This document shows, one piece after another, positions 33,898 through 42,810 of a stretch of 64,000 bases of DNA. Position 1 is the stretch's first letter. Every line of letters begins with the position of its first letter. Source of the DNA: Ardenticatenales bacterium (GTDB lineage: Bacteria > Chloroflexota > Anaerolineae > Epilineales > Epilineaceae); NCBI GenBank assembly GCA_020853525.1, contig JADYYS010000065.1, positions 1 to 64,000 of the forward strand. Reading direction: 5' to 3'. The position numbers were made by a program, and so were the translations under genes. The notes under the pieces were generated by a model. It was not told the origin of the DNA. It saw only the letters and a list, made by a program, of their open reading frames with translations, and made no database searches.

Positions 33898-34778
33898 CCA
33901 GCCTGCTTACCCTCCAGTACACGCTCACCGAGACGCATGTGGGCGGCGCCGGCGCGGTCGGGGCTGTCGACCTGCCGATCGTCCGCGAGGCCACCACCGG
34001 CTTGCCGTTTCTGCCTGACACGGCGCTAAAGGGAGTCGCGCGCGATGCTGGTGATCGGGTAAAGAACGAGGATCTCGTCAATCGGCTGTTCGGGCCGACG
34101 GGCGAGGGGACCGAGTTGCACGCCGGGAGCCTGGTATTCACGCAGGGTCATTTGCTCGCGTACCCGCTCCGGAGCCTCCAGCGGCCATACGTGTACGCTA
34201 CATGCTCGCTCTTGCTGTCACGCCTGGATCGCCTGGCGCGCGCGTTCGGCATCACCCTGTCCAATGCGAAGGCGTGGCAAGGCTTGTTGGCGGATGACGC
34301 CGCGGTGCGCGTTGGAACGGCGTTTGCGCCGAAGGCGCTGCTGTTGGAGTCCTGCCCGTTCGGTTCGCTCCGCCCGGACGCGGCCGTGGACGCACTCGGC
34401 GACGTGTTGCGCGGCTGGATGCCGGCGGACGAGGGCGAGACAGGCGGGCGGGTGAAGGCCGACCTCGTGGTCGTGCCCGACGCCGACTTCACCGCGCTCG
34501 TCGGAAGCGCGGCGCCCGTCCGGGCGCGGATTCGATTGGACCCCGAGACGGGAACCACCTCTGGGACCAGCGGCAACCTCTGGTACGAAGAGATGCTACC
34601 CACCGACTGCCTGTTCTGGTCGCTGATCAGCGAGCGCGACGAACGGCAGAATGGCAAGGCGGTGCACGACTTCCAAACCTTGCTCATGCCGTCCCTGCGC
34701 CACACACAGATTGGCGGGGGAATGACCACTGGCCACGGGCGCATCTGGTGGTGGCCAGTGGTCGGAGCCCGAGCATGA
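33894..34778 (+). CDS. cmr4: Type III-B backbone protein Cmr4
   Basis: This 294-residue protein has the Cmr4/Cas7 layout: YTLTETHVGGAGAVGAVDLPIVRE at the start and GLPFLPDTALKGVARD, the RAMP Gly-loop. It ends with MPSLRHTQIGGGMTTGHGRIWW. Cmr4 polymerises along the crRNA and its conserved Asp cuts target RNA at 6-base intervals. The Asp in the EATTG-D segment could not be singled out by eye. It overlaps cmr3 and cmr5 by four bases each. Confidence 0.94.
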   Translation: MTSLLTLQYTLTETHVGGAGAVGAVDLPIVREATTGLPFLPDTALKGVARDAGDRVKNEDLVNRLFGPTGEGTELHAGSLVFTQGHLLAYPLRSLQRPYVYATCSLLLSRLDRLARAFGITLSNAKAWQGLLADDAAVRVGTAFAPKALLLESCPFGSLRPDAAVDALGDVLRGWMPADEGETGGRVKADLVVVPDADFTALVGSAAPVRARIRLDPETGTTSGTSGNLWYEEMLPTDCLFWSLISERDERQNGKAVHDFQTLLMPSLRHTQIGGGMTTGHGRIWWWPVVGARA

Positions 34779-35491
34779 CCGGCGACCGAGACCGGCTGGC
34801 ACATGCGCTGGCCGCCGCCAAGCGGGTGCAGGAGTCGGGTCCGCTCAAGGCACTACCGATGCAACTCCGGACGCTGGGCCTCGGCCAGGTGGCGTCGATG
34901 CTGCTCCAGCAGGACAAGGCAGGGATCACCGACCCGTTGCTGCGTTGGGCGGGCCGTGTCCACGCGTTCCGCGCAACGGGTCCGGGCCCGTTCTTGAGCG
35001 AGTGGTGCTCCGTGACGGACCCGGCCGTGATCCGGAGCGTGGAGGGCGCCGTGGTGGCGTGGGCCGTTGATGTCCGGCTCATGCGCGAACTCATCGACGT
35101 TCAGGACGGTCCGCGTCCGACGACGGCTCTTCCATGGGCGAATCGTGCCGGACAGGCGGTCGATGTTGCGCGCGGAATCGCGGCGGACCACGCCGGTCTC
35201 GTTCAGACGCTGCACAACCTCCCCTATGCGCTGACCACGGACGGCCTTGTTCGTACGCTCGGCTGGCTGGCGCGTTCGAAGGAAAAGGACCACCACCCGC
35301 TTGTGCGCATCATTCATGACCGCGTTCAGGCGATACCCACGTTGACCATCCCGCAAGGGCTCGGAGCGTTCGTCGACTGGATCGTCGACCGGGCGAACCA
35401 AGATGCAGCGGTGGCTGCAGAAGCCGAGGCCCTCATGTGGGTCGTCTCCCTGAAGCAGTACGCCCGCGCGTTCGAGGAGGCGGCCGCATGA
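34775..35491 (+). CDS. cmr5: Type III-B small subunit Cmr5, longer than usual
   Basis: At 238 residues this is longer than typical Cmr5 (about 120-170). The first 130 residues match the small subunit: RDRLAHALAAAKRVQESGP, then MQLRTLGLGQVASMLLQQ, a helical protein in the position always held by Cmr5. The extra residues (about 140-238) include TLGWLARSKEKDHHPLVRII and another helical stretch. The extension may be a second Cmr5-like bundle or a locus-specific addition. It overlaps both neighbours by four bases. Confidence 0.85.
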   Translation: MTGDRDRLAHALAAAKRVQESGPLKALPMQLRTLGLGQVASMLLQQDKAGITDPLLRWAGRVHAFRATGPGPFLSEWCSVTDPAVIRSVEGAVVAWAVDVRLMRELIDVQDGPRPTTALPWANRAGQAVDVARGIAADHAGLVQTLHNLPYALTTDGLVRTLGWLARSKEKDHHPLVRIIHDRVQAIPTLTIPQGLGAFVDWIVDRANQDAAVAAEAEALMWVVSLKQYARAFEEAAA

Positions 35492-36351
35492 CGCTGTACG
35501 TGCACGCGCCGGTCGGCACCACGCTGGTATCAGGCGGGAGCACCCGGCAACTCACCCCCGACCAGCTCACCGGGCCTCTCAGCCTCTCCCTCCTCCATCA
35601 GCGCTTCGCCGGGCGTCGAACGGACAGCGGCTCTGGCGACAGCAGTCGCGGGTCACCGCTCAAAGATGCCTGTGACGCCTTGGTAAGCGTGTTCGCTTCC
35701 CAACGCACGCATGCGGAGCCGTTGCTCAAGGCCCTGCACGGTCGCCTCGACCGTTCCAACGGCGTGCCGGTTGACCGCCTGAGCGCCACGGACGACTGGG
35801 ACCATGCGTGGCGCGATGTGCGGTTAGTGACGCGACTGGCGATCGGCCTCGGCAACGACCACCCGTTCGAGAACGGCCTGACCCTCCATCACACCGTCGG
35901 TGTGCCGATGATCCCCGGCACGACGATGAAGGGCCTTGTCCGGGGCTGGCGCAACATCGTCCTCGAGGGCGAGGCGCACGACCGGTCGACGCGCGAGCTG
36001 TACGGGTGGGAGTCGGAGGACCGGAAACGGCTCTACGCCGGCCAGCTCTACTTCCTGGACGCGTTGCCGTTGACGTGGCCGCGACTGACGACCGAGATCA
36101 TCAACAATCACCTACCGGCGTACTACCAGGGTCGCGCCAACCCGGGCGCCGTACCGAAGGAGAGTCCTGTTCCGGTGTTTCTGCTGGTGATTGAAGCGGG
36201 GACGATGTTTCGATTTCGTGTAGGCGCTTCTAAGAAGCTCCTTGATCGGGCAAGCCACGTGCGTCAGGCCATGGATGAACTGGTCGACGCGCTCTCACTG
36301 GTCGGAGTCGGAGCCCGAAAAGCCAACGGCTTCGGGATCTTCGAGGACTGA
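35488..36351 (+). CDS. cmr6: Type III-B RAMP protein Cmr6
   Basis: This 287-residue RAMP protein has LTLHHTVGVPMIPGTTMKGL (about residues 130-150), the Gly-rich crRNA-binding loop, and ends with VGVGARKANGFGIF, a typical Cmr6 C terminus. Cmr6 sits at the 3' end of the Cmr4 backbone next to Cmr1. It is the last gene of the overlapping operon. No T-rich terminator is obvious after 36351. Confidence 0.92.
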   Translation: MTLYVHAPVGTTLVSGGSTRQLTPDQLTGPLSLSLLHQRFAGRRTDSGSGDSSRGSPLKDACDALVSVFASQRTHAEPLLKALHGRLDRSNGVPVDRLSATDDWDHAWRDVRLVTRLAIGLGNDHPFENGLTLHHTVGVPMIPGTTMKGLVRGWRNIVLEGEAHDRSTRELYGWESEDRKRLYAGQLYFLDALPLTWPRLTTEIINNHLPAYYQGRANPGAVPKESPVPVFLLVIEAGTMFRFRVGASKKLLDRASHVRQAMDELVDALSLVGVGARKANGFGIFED

Positions 36352-36405
36352 ATACTGGCTTGATGCCTACAGGCCGATGGTCCAGAAGTACACGGAGTCC
36401 GCACG

Positions 36406-36728
36406 ATGAACGTGCCACGACAACCTTTGCCCTCCCGCACCGCCGCCATGCCTCTCATCCCCGCCTCCGCCCTCGCTCCTGTCCGCGTCCCATACGGCGG
36501 CGACGTTGCCGAGTTGGCGTCGCTCATGGCCAAGCTGGGTGCCGTGCTGGCAGTGCGCGCCACAGCGCAAGCAAGAACACGCGCGTCGAGCGACACCCGA
36601 TCGTGCATGGTGTATCGGGGATACACGCGGACCTCACTGGTGTGCCGGTCGAGACCGTGAAGGTGGCGCTCTCCGGGGCCGGTATCCCGCTGGTGGCGCG
36701 CATCTGTGTCGATGAGCAGAGCGCCTGA
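36406..36728 (+). pseudogene. Possible small frameshifted ORF downstream of cmr6
   Basis: A reading frame from ATG 36406 runs to 36660 with reasonable codons at first (VPYGGDVAELASLMAKLGAV). Coding character then appears to pass into the next frame, which ends at 36728 (HADLTGVPVETVKVALSGAG). This pattern is what a single frameshift would leave. I do not recognise a family, and the whole stretch could be non-coding. Confidence 0.3.
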
Positions 36729-37029
36729 GCGGGGGCGTCAGGCACGCCGTACGTGCGCCACCTGCAATGGCGCGCTATCGCGGAGTCCGACGGCCGGGCG
36801 AGCCGAACGCCGCGGGTGCTATCACGCGATCAGCCGGCCGCACCAGCCGTACGAGCCCGCCAAGAAGCGCGCGGCCACCGCGCGCCGTCACATGCAATGG
36901 TGGATGGCTGGATCGGTGCTGGACGCGATGCATAACGATTACGACCATCAACGCTTCGATGATATCGCCGTCGTGATCGTCGCTGCCTACGACCCCACCC
37001 GCCGCGCCCGTCGAATGGAGCGATCGTGA
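36706..37029 (+). CDS. Unknown small protein, low confidence
   Basis: A 107-codon frame ends in TGA at 37027-37029, which overlaps the GTG start of the next gene (GTGA), a hint of coupled translation. It contains CATCNGALSRS with one CxxC pair and a later Cys, so a zinc-ribbon fold is possible, and it ends QRFDDIAVVIVAAYDPTRR. No family is recognised and the start is unclear. It may instead be decayed sequence between the CRISPR operon and the chromosome. Confidence 0.3.
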   Translation: MSMSRAPERGRQARRTCATCNGALSRSPTAGRAERRGCYHAISRPHQPYEPAKKRAATARRHMQWWMAGSVLDAMHNDYDHQRFDDIAVVIVAAYDPTRRARRMERS

Positions 37030-38308
37030 CCGCGCCCGCCCTGTCCGAGCGACGGTCCGTGTCCCGCGTTGGGACGGTGCTCGGCTTCCTCGCCGTGAGC
37101 ACCCTCCTCTGCGGGTGCACGGACCACTGCGCCGGCTGCCCGGGACTGCCGCCCACCGTCAACAGGCCGACGCCCACCACCGGGCCGGACGCAACCCCCG
37201 CGTTCGCCGGTTCCGCTCAAGATCCCTCCCCGCCGGCCGCCCCCCTCCCCACCCCCAACGCCCCCCCACCCTAACCCGCGCCCTAGACCGCATCCTCACC
37301 CGCGCGTTCGACGCGGACACCCCCGGCGCCGCCGTCCTCGTCACCCAGCGCGGCCACGTCCTCTACGCCGCCGCCCGCGGCCTCGCCGACCGCCGCACCC
37401 GCGTGCCGATCGACATCGACACCGCCTTTCACGCCGGTTCCGTCGGCAAGCAGTTCACGGCGCTGGCCGTCCTGATGCTCGTCGATGACGACCTGCTGGC
37501 GCTCGACGACCCGATTGGCGCGCACCTGCCTGAGCTGCGCAAGCTCGGCCGCGGCGTGACGCTCCGGCGCCTGCTCGGCCACACGGCCGGCATCCCGGAC
37601 GTCTACGACGCGCTATATGACGTCGCTTCCGCCGCCGAGGCCGAGGACGCCGCCGCGCCCGGCGCGCCGCGCAACGCGGATCTGGTGGCCGCGGTCGCCA
37701 CGGCCATCGACGGTCCCGACGATCTCGACTTCGCGCCCGGGACCGCGTACGCGTACAGCAACACGGGCTACGATCTTCTCGGAGCCGCCATCGAGCGGGC
37801 AAGCGGGCAGGCGTACGGTGACTTCCTGGCAGCCCGCGTCTTCGTGCCGCTCGGCATGACCGGCACCTTCGCATGGGACGCGGAGCGGCTGGCCACCGCA
37901 CACCGGGCGCGCGGCTACGCGCCGACATCGGCAGGCGGTTGGAAGGTCGTCGACCACGACCCGCTGGACGCGCTGAACGGCTCCGGCTCGATCTACACGA
38001 CCGTCGCCGACCTCTACCGTTACGAGCAGGGACTGCGCGCCGGTACGCTGCTGTCCGCGGCCTCAGCGGCCGAGTGGACGTCGCCCGCCACGCTGGCGGA
38101 CGGCACATCGACGGACTACGCCCTCGGCTGGGAGGTCTGGCAGCAGGACGACGGCGAGCCGGTGATCTCGCACGACGGCCTGTGGCTGGGGTACAGCGCC
38201 TACGTGGCCCGGTTCCCAGAGCGCGATCTCATGGTGGCGGTGTTGTGCAACAATGCGGACGCCGATCCCGAGACGGTGGCGTGGAAGATCGCGGCGGAAC
38301 TTGATTGA
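37026..38308 (+). CDS. Serine beta-lactamase/esterase-family lipoprotein, split by a frameshift
   Basis: The first frame (GTG 37026 to TAA 37274) encodes a signal peptide with a lipobox-like LAVSTLLCGC and a Pro/Thr-rich linker. The catalytic domain lies in another frame ending at 38308 and has the class C beta-lactamase/DD-peptidase motifs: SVGK (SxxK), YSN (YxN) and a later HDG near the third motif. The two parts join if one C is restored in a run of seven C at 37261-37267. This is either a real frameshift or a homopolymer sequencing error. The product would be a membrane-anchored serine hydrolase acting outside the cell membrane. Confidence 0.75.
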
Positions 38309-38382
38309 GTACGTTCGCCGATCAACGCACAAGCATGGTCGAACAGAATCCGTCTTCGACCGACCCTCCAACCCGTGATCCT

Positions 38383-38410
38383 CCCCCTCCCCCAGACTTG
38401 GGGGAGGGGG
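38383..38410. terminator. 12-bp hairpin between convergent genes
   Basis: CCCCCTCCCCCA, loop GACT, TGGGGGAGGGGG. It lies between the ends of the serine hydrolase gene (plus) and the HEAT-repeat gene (minus) and could stop transcription from both sides. It lacks a T-tract, so it may simply be a common extragenic palindrome. Confidence 0.45.
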
Positions 38411-38445
38411 TCGGGGGGTGAGGGCCGTAGGCCGGCCGGTTCCGC

Positions 38446-39675
38446 TCAGATCCGCGCCAGCAACGCCCGCGTGAACTGCGCCTTCTTCGCCGGATCCTTC
38501 AGCAGGTGGTAGAGCTCGAACTCTTCCTCCGAGATCACGCTCGAGCCGGGCTTGGAGACGGCGAGGATGACCTCGATGTCCGTCGGTAGGTCGACGCGGT
38601 CCTGGATGTAGAACCACCACGTCTGGCACTGGCTGAACTCGTGCGGGTCGACGATGAACAGCCGGACGGTGTACGGCTTGCCGCCCTCCACCGGCACCAG
38701 CAGGTTCGGCAGCGGCGGCTCGTCGGACGGCAGGGGCAGCATCCCGATGAGCGCCGCCCGGCGACCCGCCGCCGCCGCGTTGCGGGCCGCCTCGAGCGCA
38801 GCGATCTGCTCCTCGGGCAGCATGCGCGGCGTCGCGAAGTGCATCTCGACGTCCGGCAGCGCCTCCTCGAACACACCGCGGCGCGCCGTCGCCCAGTTCG
38901 TCGGTTCGGCGCCGACGACGATCGTGAGCGTGTGGGCGCTCTCCTTGATCTCATTGGCGACGTACTTCGACAGCGAGAGGGTGGGCTCCGCGATCCGCGG
39001 CGCCGTCACCGACACCCGCGCCGGTACCGCGCTGGCGTCGCCGAGGAAGCGGTCCAAGTGGTCCTGGATGCTCTCGGCCGCTGCGGGCAGGTGCTCGAAC
39101 TCGTGCAGCGTGTGGAGCGCCAGCCGGCGCGCGATCGGATCGTTGGTCTGCAGGTCGTAGTCCAGGCGGCTGATCCCGTTCATGTCGCCCAGCCGCGCCA
39201 GCGCCGCCGCGGCACGCGACCGGACGAGCGGATCGGGGTAGTCCAGGTTCGTCCGCACGACGTTCAGGACGTCGTCGTCGCCCGAGACGCCCATCACGTC
39301 CATGATCCGTGCCCGCCGCTCGCCCTCGTTGCTCACGTCGTCCGCCAGCGTGCGCGCGGCGCCCGTCAGATCGCCCCCGTACTGGCGCAGCGCCTCGAGC
39401 GCCGCGGCGTCGCCGTGCATGAGGTAGGCGTTGATCAACGGCCGCATCGCCGTCCGATCGCCCAGCTGGCCCAGCCGGACTTCGACGGCCTCGCGGATCG
39501 TCGAGTTGCCCGTGCCGAGCTGGCGGGTCAGTTCCTTGACGCTCATCTCCTCCACCGGCGGCGTCTCGACGTGCCTCGGATCGGGCGCGAACGAGCGCTC
39601 CTCGGGCGGCACGCGGCGGGCGGGGGGCGGCGGCGTCTTGTCCTTGCCGCCGAAGAGCTTGCCAAGAAACCCCAT
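38446..39675 (-). CDS. HEAT-repeat protein of unknown function
   Basis: This 409-residue soluble protein starts MGFLGKLFGGKDKTPPPP and has several HEAT-like repeats in its first half (for example IREAVEVRLGQLGDRTAMRP and VRSRAAAALARLGDMN, residues about 60-200). The second half is alpha/beta (YTVRLFIVDPHEFSQCQTWW) and not recognised. HEAT proteins act as scaffolds. No operon partner is visible: the gene is convergent with the serine hydrolase and has about 370 non-coding bases upstream. Confidence 0.7.
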   Translation of the reverse strand: MGFLGKLFGGKDKTPPPPARRVPPEERSFAPDPRHVETPPVEEMSVKELTRQLGTGNSTIREAVEVRLGQLGDRTAMRPLINAYLMHGDAAALEALRQYGGDLTGAARTLADDVSNEGERRARIMDVMGVSGDDDVLNVVRTNLDYPDPLVRSRAAAALARLGDMNGISRLDYDLQTNDPIARRLALHTLHEFEHLPAAAESIQDHLDRFLGDASAVPARVSVTAPRIAEPTLSLSKYVANEIKESAHTLTIVVGAEPTNWATARRGVFEEALPDVEMHFATPRMLPEEQIAALEAARNAAAAGRRAALIGMLPLPSDEPPLPNLLVPVEGGKPYTVRLFIVDPHEFSQCQTWWFYIQDRVDLPTDIEVILAVSKPGSSVISEEEFELYHLLKDPAKKAQFTRALLARI

Positions 39676-40042
39676 CTCACGTCTCCTCGCGTCGTGCGGC
39701 GAACCGGGGCGGATGCCGACGTATGGACCGTTGGGCCTGAGGATAGGGCAGATGGGCGATCGGTGCCAGCGGTCTGTTGGGGGAGTGCGAGTCCGCCGGC
39801 TACTCCTTGACCGGCTGGTACACCGTCACGATTCGCATTGCGGATGACGAAGCGCCGGCGGCTGAAGCCGGCCGGCTGAGGGCCTTCGGCCATGGCGCCC
39901 GCCTCCGCGGGCGCTTCGGACTTCTGGGTGCCCGCGCAGGCGGGCACCATGGCGGCCCGTCAGGGACGCCTGCAGCCGGCGAGCTTTAGCTGCCGGAGGA
40001 TTGCGACTCGCCGTTATCCATAGATCGTCTCATGACGGCGTA
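39676..40042. repeat. Intergenic region with stacked palindromes
   Basis: No gene. Two perfect hairpins lie close together: GCGCCCGC-CTCC-GCGGGCGC (39895-39914) and GGTGCCCGC-GCAG-GCGGGCACC (39927-39948). They are preceded by a GGCTGAAGCCGG-type element at about 39856. These look like repetitive extragenic palindromes. The HEAT gene promoter should lie at its left edge but was not identified. Confidence 0.55.
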
Positions 40043-41086
40043 CTAGGCGTTCACATCGACCACCACCCGCCCCCGCACCCCCCCCGCCAGGATCGCCTCG
40101 GCCAGCGCCACGATGTCCCCGAGCGGCCGCACTGCCGTCACGTCGTCCAGTCGATCCCGCGGCACGTCCCGCGCCAGCCGCGCCCACGCCGCGCGGCGCT
40201 TGTCCATCGGGCACGTGTTGCTGTCGATCCCGAGCACGCTCACGCCGCGAAGGATGAACGGGAACACCGTCGTATGCAGCTCGCTGCCGCCCGCCAGGCC
40301 GCACGACGCGACGGCGCCGTGCACGCCGGTCTGCGCCAGCAGCGCGGCCAGCGTCGCGCCGCCGACGCTGTCGACGGCGCCGGCGTAGCGCGCCTTGTCC
40401 AGCGGCTGGGCGGGCCCGCCGCCGAGCACGGCGCGGTCGATGACGTCGGCCGCACCGAGCGCGCGCAGGTAGTCCCCCTCCTGCGGCCGGCCCGTCGAGG
40501 CCAGCACCCGGTATCCGGCCGCCGCCAGCAGCGCCACCGCGATGCTCCCGACCCCGCCCGCCGCCCCGGTCACGACGATGTCGCCGTCCCCCGGCCGGAC
40601 GCCATGGTCCTCGAGCGCCGTGACCGCCAGCGCCGCCGTGAAGCCCGCCGTGCCGAACGCCATCGCCGTCCGTGCGTCCAGCCCCTCGGGCAGTGGAACG
40701 ATCCAGCCCGACCGCACGCGCGCCACAGCCCCGTACCCGCCGCTCCACGTTTCGCCGATGCCCCAGCCCGTGACGAGGACGGCGTCGCCGACACGCACGT
40801 CGCCATCCGTTCCATCCGCCACCGCCCGGACCGTCCCGGCCAGGTCGATCCCGGGCACGATCGGGAAGCGACGGAGAACGGTGCCCTTGCCCAGGACGGC
40901 CAACCCGTCCTTGTAGTTCAGGCTCGAGTACGCCACATCGACGACGACATCGCCGTCGTCCGGCCAGGTCGGCAGGTCGTCGAGCGTCACCGTCCGCAGC
41001 GCGGCAGGGAGCTGGCGGCCGTCGGCGTCGCGATCGACGACGAGGGCGCGGAAGGAACCGATCGAGTCGATATCCATAGGGCTCAC
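40043..41086 (-). CDS. acuI: AcuI/YhdH-family NADPH-dependent acrylyl-CoA reductase or quinone oxidoreductase
   Basis: This 347-residue medium-chain reductase has SSLNYKDGLAVLGKG (the YhdH/AcuI signature), PGIDLAGTV, a Rossmann motif VVTGAAGGVGSIAVALLAA, and SCGLAGGSELHTTVFPFILRG near the end. AcuI reduces acrylyl-CoA to propionyl-CoA; YhdH/YhfP homologues belong to the same family. The GTG start at 41086 overlaps the aat stop as GTGA, and ATG 41077 is an alternative. It follows aat as a coupled gene. Confidence 0.85.
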   Translation of the reverse strand: MSPMDIDSIGSFRALVVDRDADGRQLPAALRTVTLDDLPTWPDDGDVVVDVAYSSLNYKDGLAVLGKGTVLRRFPIVPGIDLAGTVRAVADGTDGDVRVGDAVLVTGWGIGETWSGGYGAVARVRSGWIVPLPEGLDARTAMAFGTAGFTAALAVTALEDHGVRPGDGDIVVTGAAGGVGSIAVALLAAAGYRVLASTGRPQEGDYLRALGAADVIDRAVLGGGPAQPLDKARYAGAVDSVGGATLAALLAQTGVHGAVASCGLAGGSELHTTVFPFILRGVSVLGIDSNTCPMDKRRAAWARLARDVPRDRLDDVTAVRPLGDIVALAEAILAGGVRGRVVVDVNA

Positions 41087-41910
41087 CCTTGTCCGTGTAC
41101 GTCGTCGGGTTCATCGACGCTATCGACGCTATCGACGCTATCGACGCTATCGACGCTATCGACGCTATCGACGCTATCGACGCCATCGCCGACCTCATCG
41201 ACCTCGTCGACCCGCCACGGCCCGAGCCGGGTCGGCTGCCGCATCGCCTCGGCCAGGCGGGCCAGGAACACGTCGCGCGGCCAGGGGGCGGCGCCGAACC
41301 GGACGACGTGCGGCGTCTCGACCTGGACATCGACGAGCCGGATGCCCCAGGCGGCCAGCTGGCGGACGAGCGTGACGAACGCCACCTTCGATGCGTCCGA
41401 CGCACGCGTGAACATGGACTCGCCGGCGAACATGCCGCCAAGGCTCACGCCGTACAGGCCGCCGACCAGACGTCCGTCCCGCCACGCCTCCGCCGAGTGC
41501 GCCATGCCCAGCGCGTGCAGCCGCTTGTACGCCCGCGCCATCGCCGGCGTGATCCACGTCCCGTCGTCGGCGCCGTCCTCACCGACCCGCGGCACCGACG
41601 CACAGGCGTCGACGACGTCGTCGAACGCCGTGTCGAACGTCACCGTGAACCGGCGGCTCCGGATGGTCCGCTCCAGTCGCCGCGGGACGTGCAGCGCGTC
41701 CGCCGACAGCACGTAGCGCGGGTCGGGCGAGAACCACAGCAGCGGCCAGCCCGGGTGCGGCCATGGGAAGATGCCCTGGCCGTACGCCGCCACCAGCCGT
41801 TCGGGCGAGAGGTCGCCGCCGACGGCGACGATGCCGTCGGCGGAGGCGGTGTGGGCGGGGGGGAAGAACAGCGCGGCTGGGGTGGGGCGACGTCGGCCAG
41901 GGTGTGCCAC
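41083..41910 (-). CDS. aat: Leucyl/phenylalanyl-tRNA-protein transferase
   Basis: This protein of about 275 residues has the Aat core: IVAVGGDLSPERLVAAYGQG and GIFPW near the N terminus, LWFSPDPRYVL, then AYKRLHALGMAHSAEAW and GESMFTRASDASKVAF. Aat adds Leu or Phe to N-terminal Lys/Arg proteins, making them ClpS/ClpAP substrates. The GTG start at 41910 has a GGGGA stretch upstream and lies just after the previous stop. The C terminus carries a Ser-Val-Asp repeat tail encoded by a 9-bp tandem repeat, which is unusual for the family. Confidence 0.9.
   Translation of the reverse strand: MAHPGRRRPTPAALFFPPAHTASADGIVAVGGDLSPERLVAAYGQGIFPWPHPGWPLLWFSPDPRYVLSADALHVPRRLERTIRSRRFTVTFDTAFDDVVDACASVPRVGEDGADDGTWITPAMARAYKRLHALGMAHSAEAWRDGRLVGGLYGVSLGGMFAGESMFTRASDASKVAFVTLVRQLAAWGIRLVDVQVETPHVVRFGAAPWPRDVFLARLAEAMRQPTRLGPWRVDEVDEVGDGVDSVDSVDSVDSVDSVDSVDSVDEPDDVHGQG
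41113..41184. repeat. Eight tandem 9-bp repeats in the aat 3' end
   Basis: ATCGACGCT repeated eight times (the last copy ends CC). The unit is a whole number of codons and encodes Ser-Val-Asp on the minus strand, so copy-number change keeps the frame. Confidence 0.95.
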
Positions 41911-41936
41911 GGCGTAAGGTCCCCAACCCCCGCCCG

Positions 41937-42806
41937 TTACCGCGTCGCCGTCGCCCGCGCCGTCCCTGCCGGCGCCCCCGGCGTTCCCGTCGCTCCGGGC
42001 GTTCCGGACGCCGCGGGCGTTCCGGACGCCGTCGCCGCCGCCGTACCACCCTCGACCGTCACGACCCACTCGGCCGACTCGGCCTTGTTCTGCGGTCCGC
42101 CGGTCACCTCGACCTTCAAGCGGTGCGTGCCGGCGCTGAGGTCGGGCAGCGGGAAGGACCAGCGGCCGTTCGCGTCGGACTGCGTGGCGCCGACGGGCGT
42201 TCGGCCTTCCCAGAAGCGGATGTCCGCGCCCGGAGCGGCGGAGCCGACGAGGGTCGGCATGTTGCCGGCGGACAGCGCGCCGTCGAGGACGGGCCAGACC
42301 ACCGAGGCCGGGTCCGTCAGGTCGATGAACGGCACATCGGCGCCGGCGAGGTTGAACGTCGGGACGGTCGGCATGGCCGTCGGCGTCGGGGTGGCCGAGG
42401 CGATCGTCAGCGTGAACGGCGTCGAGGCGGCCGTCTGGCCGAGCGCGTCCTCGACCGCGACGACGAGGCGGTGCGCGCCGTCCTTCAGGCCGGTCGGTGC
42501 GCCGACGGACCAGTTGCCGTCGGCGTCGGCCGTGACCTCGGCCTTCGGGACGCGGGCGTCGTTGTCCAGCAGGCGGACCGTCAGGCCCGGCGCCGCCTTG
42601 CCGGACACCGTCACCGGCATGCCGGCGGCGATGACGGCGGCGGGCGGCGTCGAGATCTCGGGCGCGCGCACCGGCTTCGGACCGCTGTCGCCGCCGCAGC
42701 TGCGGAGGAGGGACAGCAGGACGACGAGGGCAAGGCCGACGCCGACGGCGGCGAGCTTGGGTCGGTCGAGGGGCGATTCCCAATAGGGGGGCGGTAGCTC
42801 GGGCAT
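41937..42806 (-). CDS. Membrane-anchored protein with bacterial Ig-like repeats
   Basis: This 289-residue protein has an N-terminal membrane helix (KLAAVGVGLALVVLLSLLRS) followed by two repeats of a beta-sandwich type. The first contains PVTVSGKAAPGLTVRLLDND and DGNWSVGAPTGLKDG; the second contains LVGSAAPGADIRFWEG and NGRWSFPLPDLSAGTH. The linker and C terminus are Thr/Pro/Ala-rich (TPTPTAMPT). The Ig-like domains suggest a surface or periplasm-facing adhesin-like or scaffold protein. ATG 42806 starts six bases before the previous gene ends, so it follows the HhH protein in an operon. Confidence 0.7.
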   Translation of the reverse strand: MPELPPPYWESPLDRPKLAAVGVGLALVVLLSLLRSCGGDSGPKPVRAPEISTPPAAVIAAGMPVTVSGKAAPGLTVRLLDNDARVPKAEVTADADGNWSVGAPTGLKDGAHRLVVAVEDALGQTAASTPFTLTIASATPTPTAMPTVPTFNLAGADVPFIDLTDPASVVWPVLDGALSAGNMPTLVGSAAPGADIRFWEGRTPVGATQSDANGRWSFPLPDLSAGTHRLKVEVTGGPQNKAESAEWVVTVEGGTAAATASGTPAASGTPGATGTPGAPAGTARATATR

Positions 42807-42810
42807 CGGG

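Noticed and set aside
28254-36351. A Csm (type III-A) assignment
   Set aside because: The gene order and Cmr1, Cmr3, Cmr4, Cmr5 and Cmr6 signatures fit type III-B.
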